NCBI RefSeq assembly: GCF_003460605.1
Contig: NZ_QTVN01000011.1
Span: forward strand, 54,303 to 118,302
Source of the DNA: Ruminococcus sp. AF31-8BH
Lineage (GTDB): Bacteria > Bacillota > Clostridia > Lachnospirales > Lachnospiraceae
Reading direction: 5' to 3'
Length of the DNA stretch: 64,000 nucleotides
The notes under the pieces were generated by a model that ran no database searches, was not told the origin of the DNA, and saw only the letters and a list, made by a program, of their open reading frames with translations. How positions within the stretch are numbered: position 1 is the stretch's first letter; the number at the start of each line of letters is the position of its first letter. Below, in pieces: positions 37,330-46,458 of this stretch. The position numbers and the translations under genes were made by a program.

Positions 37330-39750
37330 ATGAAAACAAACAAAGATTACTTCGCTTTAGAAGCAGGGCAGCCACTGCAGAAGCATCTTTCTACCACATC
37401 CGGCAGATGCGTTCAGGATTTAAGCGGCAGAAACTGGAAAATGGAAAAAATGCGTATTGGACAGGGAGTAGCTGAAGGAATTCACTTATTAAAAAGCGAA
37501 TTGTCCGGCAACAATTTCAGTTGGAATGCTGCTTCTGTTCCAGGAGACGTCTATACGGATCTGTACTTGGCAGGAGAACTTGAAGATCCTTATTTCGGAA
37601 GAAACATGCACAAAGCAAAATGGGTACAGGAATATGAATGGTGGTACAATCGTGCCTTCAACGTAGAAGAAGACATGATTGGTAAAGATATCCAGCTTGT
37701 TTTCGAAGGTGTTGATTATTCCTGTGAGGTATGGTTAAACGGGATCTATTTAGGAACGCATGAAGGAATGTATTCATCCTTTTCATTTACTGTAACAGAT
37801 CATCTTATTTACAGTCAGCCACATGTTCCTGTGAATCTGTTGACAGTAAAATTAGATCCACCGCCAAAAAATCAGCAGAATTTCGCTGGTATGAAACATA
37901 ATTTCGCCGGTGATTATCTGACCGGACTGATCCCGTTTGGAATCTGGCAATCAGTAAAACTGATAGGAACACAAAAATCTGTTATTGAAAATTATCGATG
38001 TGAATATGACATCCATAACAATCTGGCCACGGCTCATTTTGATATTAATATCCGAAATCTGCAGCAAGAAGAATTAAACGGCGAACTTCAAATTCAATTG
38101 GCAGATCAGGATCTTACACACACCTGTAAACAATCTGTTTGTTTGTCTTCCGGTGATTCTACGATCTCCTGCTCCTTTGATATAGAAGACCCTAAATTAT
38201 GGTGGCCTTACGATTTGGGTGAACCATTCCTTTACAATCTCATGATTCAGCTGACTGTAAATGAAACCATTCTGGATTCCATCCACGATAAAACTGGTAT
38301 TCGTACCGTAACAATGCAGATGAATCCAGGTTTCACATCGGAAGAATCTCAGATTCCCTGGACATTTACTATTAATGGTAAAACAATGTTTTTGCGTTCT
38401 GCCTGTTGGGGTGGACAGCCGTCTTTCTTCTATGGACGGAATTCCTCTCAAAAATACAGAATGTTTCTGGAAAACGCCAAAGAAGCGAATATCAACAATC
38501 TACGTATTTTTGGCTGGCATCCTGCAGAAACCAAAGAATTTTACGATATCTGTGATGAACTTGGTATCACAGTCTGGACTAATTTTTCGTTCGCTACACA
38601 GGAATTCCGGACAGATCAAAGCTATCTTGACAAAGTAACGCAGGAAATTCAGGGTTCTGTGATTTCCAGAAGAAATCACCCTTCTAATATCATGTGGATG
38701 GGGGGCGAAGAAGTATTTTTTACTGAAGCACATGTGGAAAGTGGAAACAAAGCATTGATGCAGATGATTGGAAAAATCACAAATCAATTAACTAACGTCC
38801 CTTATGCTGATGCTTCCCCTCTGAGTTCAAAAGAAGGTATACGCATGGGTTACGCTACAAAAGAATCCGCTCATGCTAATTCTCATTACTATGCTGCCGG
38901 CGCAATTTTTATGGAAGATTATTATCCGAATCTGGATTATTGTATTATTCCCGAACTTACAGCTGCTTCCGCTCCAAATGTGGAAAGTCTCAGAAAATTC
39001 ATTCCTCAAAACGAATTATGGCCTATGGGATTGAGCTGGGGATATCACGCGGCGGATATTGATGTTCTTAAAAATTTAAATTATGAAGTGTTTGGCGATA
39101 CCAGAATGGGATCTCTGGAGGAATTTGTTGAAGCAACACAGATTTCTCAGGGTACTGTGGCACAGTTTGCCTTGGAACATTTCCGTCGCCAGAAACCACA
39201 CGTAAGTGGCGTTGCTTTGTGTCATTTTATAACAAATTGGCCAATTATCAAATGGGATATTATTGATTACTATGGTACCAAGAAAAAATCTTTTGACTAT
39301 GTCAAACGGTCCTATCAGCCACTCCTTCCTTCTTTGGAGTTTTCCAAACGAAGATGGCTTCCCAATGAGAATTTTTCCGGAAACTTATATATAATCAACG
39401 ATTACTACAAGGAATTCCCTGACTTACATTATGTCTGCGAAGTGAAAGACTGTTTCGGAAACACCATTCATTCCGAGGTATTTGATGTGTCTGTAAAGAT
39501 GAATTCTTCAAAGAGTTTCAAAGCATTACACTTTACACTGCCTGCTGATGCAAGAGAGTATTTCACAATTCATTTAAAACTTTTCAGCGATTATACACTG
39601 CTTTCCGAAAATGAATATCGTTTACTTATTGCAGATCAAGAAGAAGCAAAGAAAAAAGCATATGTGTTATATACCGAAATGCATAAAAAATCCCGAAAAT
39701 ATGGAAAAGGATATTATCGTTATTTCCCTCAAATTTTCGAAAACCTTTAA
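37330..39750 (+). CDS. GH2 family glycosidase, beta-mannosidase-like subgroup
   Basis: 806 residues. Jelly roll (about 60-215), Ig-like (220-330), barrel (345-650), C-terminal beta domain. The acid/base motif reads MWMGGEEVFF: Glu461 aligns with the catalytic acid but the preceding Asn, normally invariant in GH2, is Glu460. Nucleophile candidate Glu542 in CIIPELTAAS. No signal peptide. Start follows AAAGAGG. Given the locus it probably acts on an algal galactan linkage rather than mannan. Transcribed away from the regulators; IS debris follows. Confidence 0.82.
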   Translation: MKTNKDYFALEAGQPLQKHLSTTSGRCVQDLSGRNWKMEKMRIGQGVAEGIHLLKSELSGNNFSWNAASVPGDVYTDLYLAGELEDPYFGRNMHKAKWVQEYEWWYNRAFNVEEDMIGKDIQLVFEGVDYSCEVWLNGIYLGTHEGMYSSFSFTVTDHLIYSQPHVPVNLLTVKLDPPPKNQQNFAGMKHNFAGDYLTGLIPFGIWQSVKLIGTQKSVIENYRCEYDIHNNLATAHFDINIRNLQQEELNGELQIQLADQDLTHTCKQSVCLSSGDSTISCSFDIEDPKLWWPYDLGEPFLYNLMIQLTVNETILDSIHDKTGIRTVTMQMNPGFTSEESQIPWTFTINGKTMFLRSACWGGQPSFFYGRNSSQKYRMFLENAKEANINNLRIFGWHPAETKEFYDICDELGITVWTNFSFATQEFRTDQSYLDKVTQEIQGSVISRRNHPSNIMWMGGEEVFFTEAHVESGNKALMQMIGKITNQLTNVPYADASPLSSKEGIRMGYATKESAHANSHYYAAGAIFMEDYYPNLDYCIIPELTAASAPNVESLRKFIPQNELWPMGLSWGYHAADIDVLKNLNYEVFGDTRMGSLEEFVEATQISQGTVAQFALEHFRRQKPHVSGVALCHFITNWPIIKWDIIDYYGTKKKSFDYVKRSYQPLLPSLEFSKRRWLPNENFSGNLYIINDYYKEFPDLHYVCEVKDCFGNTIHSEVFDVSVKMNSSKSFKALHFTLPADAREYFTIHLKLFSDYTLLSENEYRLLIADQEEAKKKAYVLYTEMHKKSRKYGKGYYRYFPQIFENL

Positions 39751-39811
39751 TTGCTAACTCAAACTTCCTCCATCTCTATATTTAAAGCGGTACAATTATA
39801 TATTAAGAGCC

Positions 39812-40421
39812 GGAGGTGCGGACATTTTCTTGGACTAGCTGAGCCTATGGAAAAAACTCACTTTTTCATTGTCTGTTTCTGCATGTTTTTTTTAACATTC
39901 ATAAAACAGCTGGTAAATTCGGTTATTCAAACCGCTTTTACCAGCCGTTTTAGATTTAATGCCGTTACCGATAAGAGGCATTCTTCTATCGCTTTCTGAA
40001 GGCCTCTTTTCTGGATTTTATTCAATTTATGTTCTCGTTTTAAAACTGCGAAGGTTCCTTCTGCCCATATCTTCCTAAGCCTCATGATCCTCAGATAATC
40101 ACTGTTCCCTACTTTCTTGCCATTTCGATAAAAAGAGGGATAATAAGGACTCGCATTGATTCTGACTGTACCCAGATCCGTGGCACAGGCTGAAAAATAC
40201 GGACAGTTTTTACATTGTTTTTTTGAACGGCTATATAGACGGTAATAGTTCTGCGTTGACTTTTTATAAAGTAATTTCTGAAATCCTAAATATTCTCCCT
40301 GTCTACATACAAAGCGATCTGTTTCTTCCTCATAACAGAATCCTTTTTTCATTGCATTGTTCTGATATTCACGTATAGCTGTATAATCTTGGATTCCTAA
40401 TAACTCCAGCTCCTTTTTCAA
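39812..40421 (-). pseudogene. IS1182-family transposase, C-terminal half
   Basis: The frame 40421-39927 encodes a Cys-rich motif (KKQCKNCPYFSAC) and DYLRIMRLRKIWAEGTFAVL, the C-terminal DDE segment with the last catalytic Glu of IS1182-type transposases. The end motif GGAGGTGCGGACA lies at 39812. The N-terminal part is found at 41146-41431, separated by an IS630 fragment; the middle of the protein is missing. Confidence 0.8.
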
Positions 40422-40432
40422 GCCTAGTACAA

Positions 40433-41145
40433 AATTGCATTAATTTTTGAATAATATTTCTATGGAAAATATTTCTAATATATGGAATAATTAAAAGAAA
40501 ACGCAAGGAGATCATTCATATGCCATTTGTTGCTGCCCCTGTTAAAATACCAGAAGACATCCGCCACATTCTTTCCAATTTGCAAAAAGCAGGACATTTC
40601 CAGCCCGCCAGGTACAGCGTGGCGGGGACGTTTCCTCAAAAGTCTTCCTCTTTTTCAGGAGGTTGCCGAAAAAAAACTTCCCATCTGGAAGAAGCCGTTT
40701 CTTCCTTCCTTAATGATTGCCCACGTCCAGGACAGCCCTCACATTACACAGATGAGCAGATCATCAAAATCCTCGAGATTGCCTGCCGTGATCCGCAGGA
40801 ATTTGGATATGAGGTCAGTCACTGGAGTCTTAATCTGCTTGTGGACGCTGTAATCAAGGAAGGGATTGTGGATTCCATATCTGCCAAAACGGTAAGCCGT
40901 TTTTTTAATATGGGGGAAATCCACCCACATCTCATCCGTTACTGGCTTCATTCCTCCGAGAAAGTGGATTCTCCGGAAACCTTTGCAGAAAAAGTGAATG
41001 AAATCTGTACTGTTTACCATGAGGCAGAAGAAGTCCGTGAAAAAGGCGGCCATACTATATCCGTAGATGAGATGACAGGTATCCAGGCATTAGAACACAA
41101 ATATCCGGATAAGCCGGTAATACCCGGAAAAGCAGCCCGTATGCA
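40433..41145 (+). pseudogene. IS630-family transposase, N-terminal fragment
   Basis: ATG 40520 behind AAGGAG. It encodes a helix-turn-helix region and the first DDE segment (GHTISVDEMTGIQALEHKYP with the catalytic Asp). Similarity stops about RMHK, where IS1182 sequence of the opposite strand begins. The final DE motif is absent. The fragment sits within the IS1182 element: a nested insertion followed by deletion. Confidence 0.8.
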
Positions 41146-41511
41146 TAAGATCAATTTCACAAAACCAGCGGTAAGCAAGGTTAAGAGATACTTCCTCTTC
41201 AAGCCTCCGCTCTGATTTGATCCCATAAAGATAACCAATCAGCAGCATTTTTATCGTAACAACGGGATCGATAGATTTTCTGCCAACATGGGAATAACAG
41301 GAAGCTGCCTTTTCATATATAAAATCAAAATTTACACAGTTTTTAATTCGTCTCAGAAGATGATCTTCTGGAATCATGGAATCTATATCAAGGATTACCA
41401 TCTGGAGTTGTCCGCTTTGTTTTCCCATCATAAGAAATGACCTCCTGCAATTGATATAATAAGTATACCATACAGAAAGCCATTTTTCTCTAGTTTGTCA
41501 ACAGATCCAAC
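41146..41511 (-). pseudogene. IS1182-family transposase, N-terminal part and IS end
   Basis: From ATG 41431: MVILDIDSMIPEDHLLRRI, ASCYSHVGRKSIDPVVTIKM and EEEVSLNLAYRWFCEIDL are the conserved N-terminus of IS1182-like transposases. The frame is cut by IS630 sequence near 41146. AGTTTGTCAACAGATCC at 41495-41511 is the complement of the terminal repeat seen at 5514-5530, marking the element's end. Confidence 0.8.
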
Positions 41512-41556
41512 GTTTCACACCGCCGATAAAAACAATGACTCATATATGGTCTTTCC

Positions 41557-41742
41557 CTATCCCATATGTTCAAAAGAGTCTAATAAAATTTTATCAAAAT
41601 ACCAATTGATTAAATCGTATTTATCCTTAAAATGAGGATAAAAAGTTTGTCTTGTCGATTCAGAAACTTCTACAATTTCTTTGACTGTAATTTTCTCTAG
41701 AGGCGTTCTTCTCATACAATTCTTCATTGCATCTGCAAATCA
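41557..41742 (-). pseudogene. TetR-family regulator N-terminal fragment
   Basis: ADAMKNCMRRTPLEKITVKE, then STRQTFYPHFKDKYDLINWY, is a TetR/DhaS-type DNA-binding domain. It is preceded by an in-frame stop and ends with TAG after about 57 codons. No ligand domain. It lies just past the second maturase and probably is a decayed neighbour. Confidence 0.6.
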
Positions 41743-41789
41743 ATATTTTGTTTTCTCTGCTTTTGCTTCCAGACCCATTTGCCTCTCTT

Positions 41790-42911
41790 TCATGATCTTT
41801 CTTCGCTCACATATTTTGCAATTTCCATAAGATTCGCTCCACATACTTGGAAAAATTTGCGATACCCTTCGCAAAAATAGTTTCGATAAGTACCTGCATC
41901 TTTTTCTCCTACTCTGCTTCTTCTGCATCCTGAACGACAAAGCGAAAAATATTCACATTGTTTACATTGCTCGCTCCATTTTTTCGATTCTTCTACAAAC
42001 TGCTTTGATTCCTTTCGTTCAAAGAAGTCTGTGATTTGATCTGTATTAAAATTTCCTAGTCGGTACGCATCCATCGCGTAGAAATCACATGGATATACAC
42101 TACCATCTGCTTCTGTTACGCATTGTACACTGCAAATTCCTCTCTGCTCACAAGATTCCGGCGGATATCCCAACAAAATACCAACATAATTTTCAAACTG
42201 GCGAATATAGGGAGCTTTTCCTCTTCTCCAATCTTTATACCATAACTGAAATAAATCAATGAGAAACTGTCCATAAATTTCTGGTGTAAGCGAATAAGGT
42301 CTCTGTCCCTGCGGTTCCCCAAATGGATCTAAGCAGGTAATATACTGTTGATATTTCCATCCATTTTGTTTGTATTCTTTGTATATTTCTTTCACATTCT
42401 CAGCTACCTGACGATTTACAACCGTTAAAATATTATATTCGATTTGGTACTTCTCGAACATTGCAATACTATCTCTGACTTTTTGATAAGTATCTGCTCC
42501 GTTTTTGTCATGCCGATGCAAATTATGAAGTGTTTCCGTTCCATCCACTGAAACTCCTAACAAAAATTCATGTTTTTTTAAGAAACGACACCACTTGTCA
42601 TCTACACAGAATCCATTAGTTTGCAAGGTGTTTAAGATTTCACATTTATGGATATTGTATTTATGTTCGAATTTGATGACCTTTTCAAAAAATTCTAGTC
42701 CTCTCAAGGTCGGTTCACCACCTTGAAATGCAAAGCAGATATTTCCTTTTCCTTGCTTTAAAACTTTACGAATTATATTTTCAATGGTTTCGATTTCCAT
42801 CATTCCATACGATGCAACGTCCCTTTTGGCAGCTTCATCACAATAAAAACAGTAATCACATTGCATATTGCAAAGTCCGGATGCCGGTTTGATCAAAACT
42901 GTTTGCAGCAT
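41790..42911 (-). CDS. anaerobic sulfatase-maturating enzyme (second copy)
   Basis: 373 residues, close to the 8831 copy along its whole length (same Cys14/18/21 and the same SPASM cysteines, CEQRGICSVQC and CKQCEYFSLCRSGC). It installs formylglycine in Cys-type sulfatases. Preceded by a decayed LysR gene, so it may now be unregulated or silent. Differences are spread through the protein, pointing to an old duplication or separate acquisition rather than a recent copy. Confidence 0.92.
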   Translation of the reverse strand: MLQTVLIKPASGLCNMQCDYCFYCDEAAKRDVASYGMMEIETIENIIRKVLKQGKGNICFAFQGGEPTLRGLEFFEKVIKFEHKYNIHKCEILNTLQTNGFCVDDKWCRFLKKHEFLLGVSVDGTETLHNLHRHDKNGADTYQKVRDSIAMFEKYQIEYNILTVVNRQVAENVKEIYKEYKQNGWKYQQYITCLDPFGEPQGQRPYSLTPEIYGQFLIDLFQLWYKDWRRGKAPYIRQFENYVGILLGYPPESCEQRGICSVQCVTEADGSVYPCDFYAMDAYRLGNFNTDQITDFFERKESKQFVEESKKWSEQCKQCEYFSLCRSGCRRSRVGEKDAGTYRNYFCEGYRKFFQVCGANLMEIAKYVSEERS

Positions 42912-42912
42912 A

Positions 42913-43648
42913 CTACCACTCCCTCTCCGTTATATTTTTACATACTTCCTTTAAGTTCTTTAACTCCTCAGACATATTTTTTTGCCGATGCCAAATCAAA
43001 TATGCCTTACATGTCAATTCTTCATCCTGTAATTTTCGAGATTCTATTCCTCCTTCCAACAAATCACGCTTCATCAATTTTTCCGGCAAAATAAAGATTC
43101 CAAGTTCTTTCTCCACTGCGTTGATTAACGCCTGTGGATTTGCACTTTCCCAAACGGGATCAATTGCAATATCATACATTGCAAAAACATGTTTTAAATA
43201 AGTACGATTGGCACTTCCTTCTTCACGTAAGAGCACTGGATATTCCACAATATCTTTCATATAGATTCTTTTTTCCCAAAAAGCGGATGTTCCTTGGGGA
43301 GAATTACGCACATGTAATCGATGCGAAGATATTCTTTTTCCAAATATTCATTATTAATATTTTCCTCAATGAGAGCAAAATCCAATCGATTATCCAGGAT
43401 TCTCTGTTATATATCTGAACTATTTGACACGACCGCTTTCACTTTAACTGTCGGAAAGAGCTTACAGAATTCCGAAATGGCTGTCGGAAGTATAAAATTT
43501 CCCATTGTCATTGTTCCACCAATACACAGTTCTTCTATTTCACTGTTATTTCGGATGATCTTATCTAATTCTTCAACACATGCCAGAATGTGAACCTCTC
43601 TAGAATAAAGCTCATCTGCGCTTGAATCTTTAGATGTTTTAGTGTCAT
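42913..43648 (-). pseudogene. LysR-family regulator, decayed paralogue of 7942-8829
   Basis: ATG 43648 (MTLKHLKI, ribosome site AAGGAGAAGG). It then jumps in another frame to SADELYSREVHILACVEELD, losing most of the HTH (about 60 codons). An in-frame TAA follows SNSSDI, and a further frameshift lies near 43300 before WEKRIYMKDIVEYPVLLREE. The remaining effector domain aligns with the intact LysR. Three separate lesions show it is dead. Confidence 0.85.
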
Positions 43649-43762
43649 GTCCTTCTCCTTTATATCATTTTTGTTAGATTATTTATTAATAATAGCATTT
43701 TATTTATTATTCTACAAGTGATCTAAGCGTAGACACACGGAGGAGTTACTGTCAAGTAATCG

Positions 43763-44074
43763 TTGGCAACGTTCTTTAACTGGAAAAATCAGACACAGAC
43801 GAATCAGGAGACACAGGAAACAGTGACAACAAGAACACTGTTCCTGAACGGAACCATCGCCGAGGAAAGCTGGTTTGACGATGATATCACACCGGCCCTT
43901 TTTAAAGAGGAGCTCTTAAGTGGCTCTGGCGATATCACTGTCTGGATCAATTCACCAGGTGGTGACTGTGTTGCAGCTGCCCAGATCTACAACATGCTGA
44001 TGGATTATAAAGGCAGCGTTACCGTCAAGATTGATGGTATTGCTGCTTGCTTTATCAACAGCCTGTTTGTGTGA
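43763..44074 (+). pseudogene. phage ClpP-like head protease fragment
   Basis: TLFLNGTIAEESWFDDDITP and ITVWINSPGGDCVAAAQIYN match ClpP-type prohead proteases; SPGGD is the oxyanion-hole motif. The protein ends at DGIAACF before the catalytic Ser region. The start is unclear (TTG 43763 or upstream of a truncated joint). It overlaps tail-to-tail with a RhuM remnant at 44050, a recombination joint. Confidence 0.7.
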
Positions 44075-44656
44075 TATACTTCCATTCCCCTGCAAAAGCT
44101 GTTCACCGCTCATTGTCAGAATCCGATCCAGATGCTCTGCCCAGTTCCTCATTGTCATAGCCTGTTCTCGTTCTGCCTGACGTTCTGCAAAATCAAGATA
44201 TCCCGATACCAGCTGTCCCATTGCACGTAATTCTTTTTCTGCATCTGCTTTGTTATAGATTACTTCTGCTGCAGTTTGTCCATGAATTGCGTAGTGAATT
44301 TTGTTTTGCACTTTTTTGAAAAATACAATGGATATTTCCGCTTTCGGATCATAATCTATACTCGTTGCATAAATTTCCAGAATCTGACGATAAAACACTT
44401 TCTCGGATGCACGAATATCACGGATTCTCTCCAACAATTCCTTGAAATATCCACCGCCACCCAGATTTTTCAAACGATCATCATCTAAAGCAAAACCTTT
44501 TCTCATGTATTCTTTTAAAATCCCAGTTGCCCAGATTCTGAACTGTGTTCCTCGTTTTGATTTTACACGATAACCAACAGAAATAATAACATCAAGATTG
44601 TAATAATCTACGTAACTATTCAGTACCCCGTTAAGTACATCTTGATTTTTCGGCAA
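44050..44656 (-). pseudogene. RhuM family protein remnant
   Basis: LDVIISVGYRVKSKRGTQFR, then IWATGILKEYMRKGF, is the RhuM/KilA-N-like signature. The N-terminal DNA-binding part is replaced by unrelated residues. The C-terminus after NGSISHKQA runs into the antisense of the phage protease. Function of RhuM is unknown. Truncated at both ends. Confidence 0.75.
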
Positions 44657-44950
44657 AACAGAGAAAATAAAATTTCTGTTTCGTCATCGTTTTAGTGTAA
44701 AATGTGGATAATTTTTCAGTTTGACGGCCAAGTACTTTGGGTTTGTGGATTACTGAAACATAACTTCTTAGTTTTATCCAGATAACAGCATTTTTGTGGA
44801 TTTTATCCGAATGTTATCAGCATTTAATCTCTGATTTTTTCTGGTTATCCACCATCATTTTGACAGTATGCCAAAATCTTACGATTCGCTTTTTACCCCA
44901 TTTTCCGTTAAAATAGAAGTATCAAATTTTAACGGAAGAAGGTGGTCTGA

Positions 44951-46408
44951 TTGACAAAAGATGAAATGAATAAGCAGTTATTACAGCAGGTTAATTCATT
45001 AACATCAACTGTAGATTCCCTGAATGCTACAATCAATGCGCAAACACAGCTAATCGCTCAACTCAATCAGACGATACAGGAACTAAAAGAACAGCTTAAT
45101 AAGAACTCCAAAAACAGTTCCAAACCACCTTCAAGTGATGGTTTCAAAAAGCCTGCCCCAAAAAGTCTACGAAAACCATCCGGTAAAAAGGTTGGTGGAC
45201 AGAACGGACATCAGGGGACGCATTTAGCGGTAATAACAGCTCCGGATGAAATAGTCAAACATATGCCTTCCGCATGTGAAGAATGCCCACATTATCAGAT
45301 ATGCAGGGGCACTGCATGCATTGCATAGAAACGCCATATTATTGATGCGGTTGTTACAGTCAATGTAACGGAGCATCAAGCACTGGAACTTCCAATCTGT
45401 ATGCGGTATGGAGATACACGCAGAGGTGCTTTCCCTTCTGATGTAAAAGCAGCCGTACAGTATGGCGAAAACCTTCAGTCATTAGCTGTTGCGCTAAATA
45501 CCGTAGGTGCAGTCAGCATCAAACGCACCCATGAGATTCTTTCCGGAGTATTTAACATTCCAATTGCAACAGGAACAATCAGCAGCATGGTAAAAAGATG
45601 CGCTGACAGTCTGAGTGAAACAGTAGGTAAGATCAAGGATAAAATGATCGGTTCCGCACTTGGACATTTCGATGAAACAGGAACCAGAGTGGATAAAAAA
45701 CTCTGGTGGGTTCATGATGCCTCAAACTGTGAGTACACCTATCTTGATATCAGTCCCAAACGTGGAAATGCAGGCATGGAACAATGCGGTGTTCTCCCGG
45801 AATTCAAAGGGATTGCTATGCATGACTGCTGGGCTTCCTACTGGAATTATTCGGATATTCAGCATGCAGTCTGCTGTGCCCATCTTCTCCGTGAATTAAC
45901 GGGGATTGATGAAAATCATCCTGAGCAGAAGTGGGCATCTGCATTTATAGACCTTTTACTGGAAATGAAAAAGGTCAAAGACAAAGCTGTAGAGAAAGGT
46001 AAGGACTTTCTGAGCTATTATCACTATCATAAGTTTGATAAAAAGTATGATGAACTTATCGAACAGGCTCGGAAGGAAAATCCACTTCCCGAAACCCCGG
46101 AGAAAAAACGTGGTCGGAAGAAAAAAGGAAAAATCCTTGCCCTTGTAGAACGCCTTGCGAATTACAAGGCCTCAGTCTGCCTTTTTATCCATAACTTCAA
46201 TGTCCCGTTTGATAACAACCAGGCAGAACGTGATCTTTGGATGATAAAGGTCAAGACCAAAGTATCTGGATGCTTCCGAACTGAGGGAGGTGCCAGAGAT
46301 TATCTAAAAATCATGTCCTACGTAGGCACGGCATATAAACAGGGATACAATGCTTACGAAGCAATCAAAAATGCGATCACAGGTCACCCTGATTTCATCT
46401 TTGAGTAA
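44951..46408 (+). pseudogene. IS66-family transposase with in-frame stop
   Basis: One collinear frame. The leucine-zipper-like N-terminus (INAQTQLIAQLNQTIQELKE), NKNSKNSSKPPSSDG, and the DDE part (GHFDETGTRVDKKLWWVHDA, DCWASYWNY, FNVPFDNNQAERDLWMIKVK) are all present. A TAG at 45326-45328 interrupts after ACIA where a Glu codon is expected. 44661-44945 upstream is IS end sequence with no gene. A second IS66 relic lies at 54841-55240. Confidence 0.85.
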
Positions 46409-46458
46409 AGCTGGTTCTGAATAGTTACAAAAAATTTTATATTTAAAGGATTATCAGA

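Noticed and set aside
43763..44656. Working prophage
   Set aside because: Only a truncated head-protease piece and a truncated RhuM gene meet at a joint; no other phage genes.
45326..45328. TAG as a recoded amino acid in the IS66 transposase
   Set aside because: TAG is used as a normal stop elsewhere in the window (for example 52038-52036 and 63881-63879), and there is no suppressor or SECIS/PYLIS-like context. A nonsense mutation is simpler.
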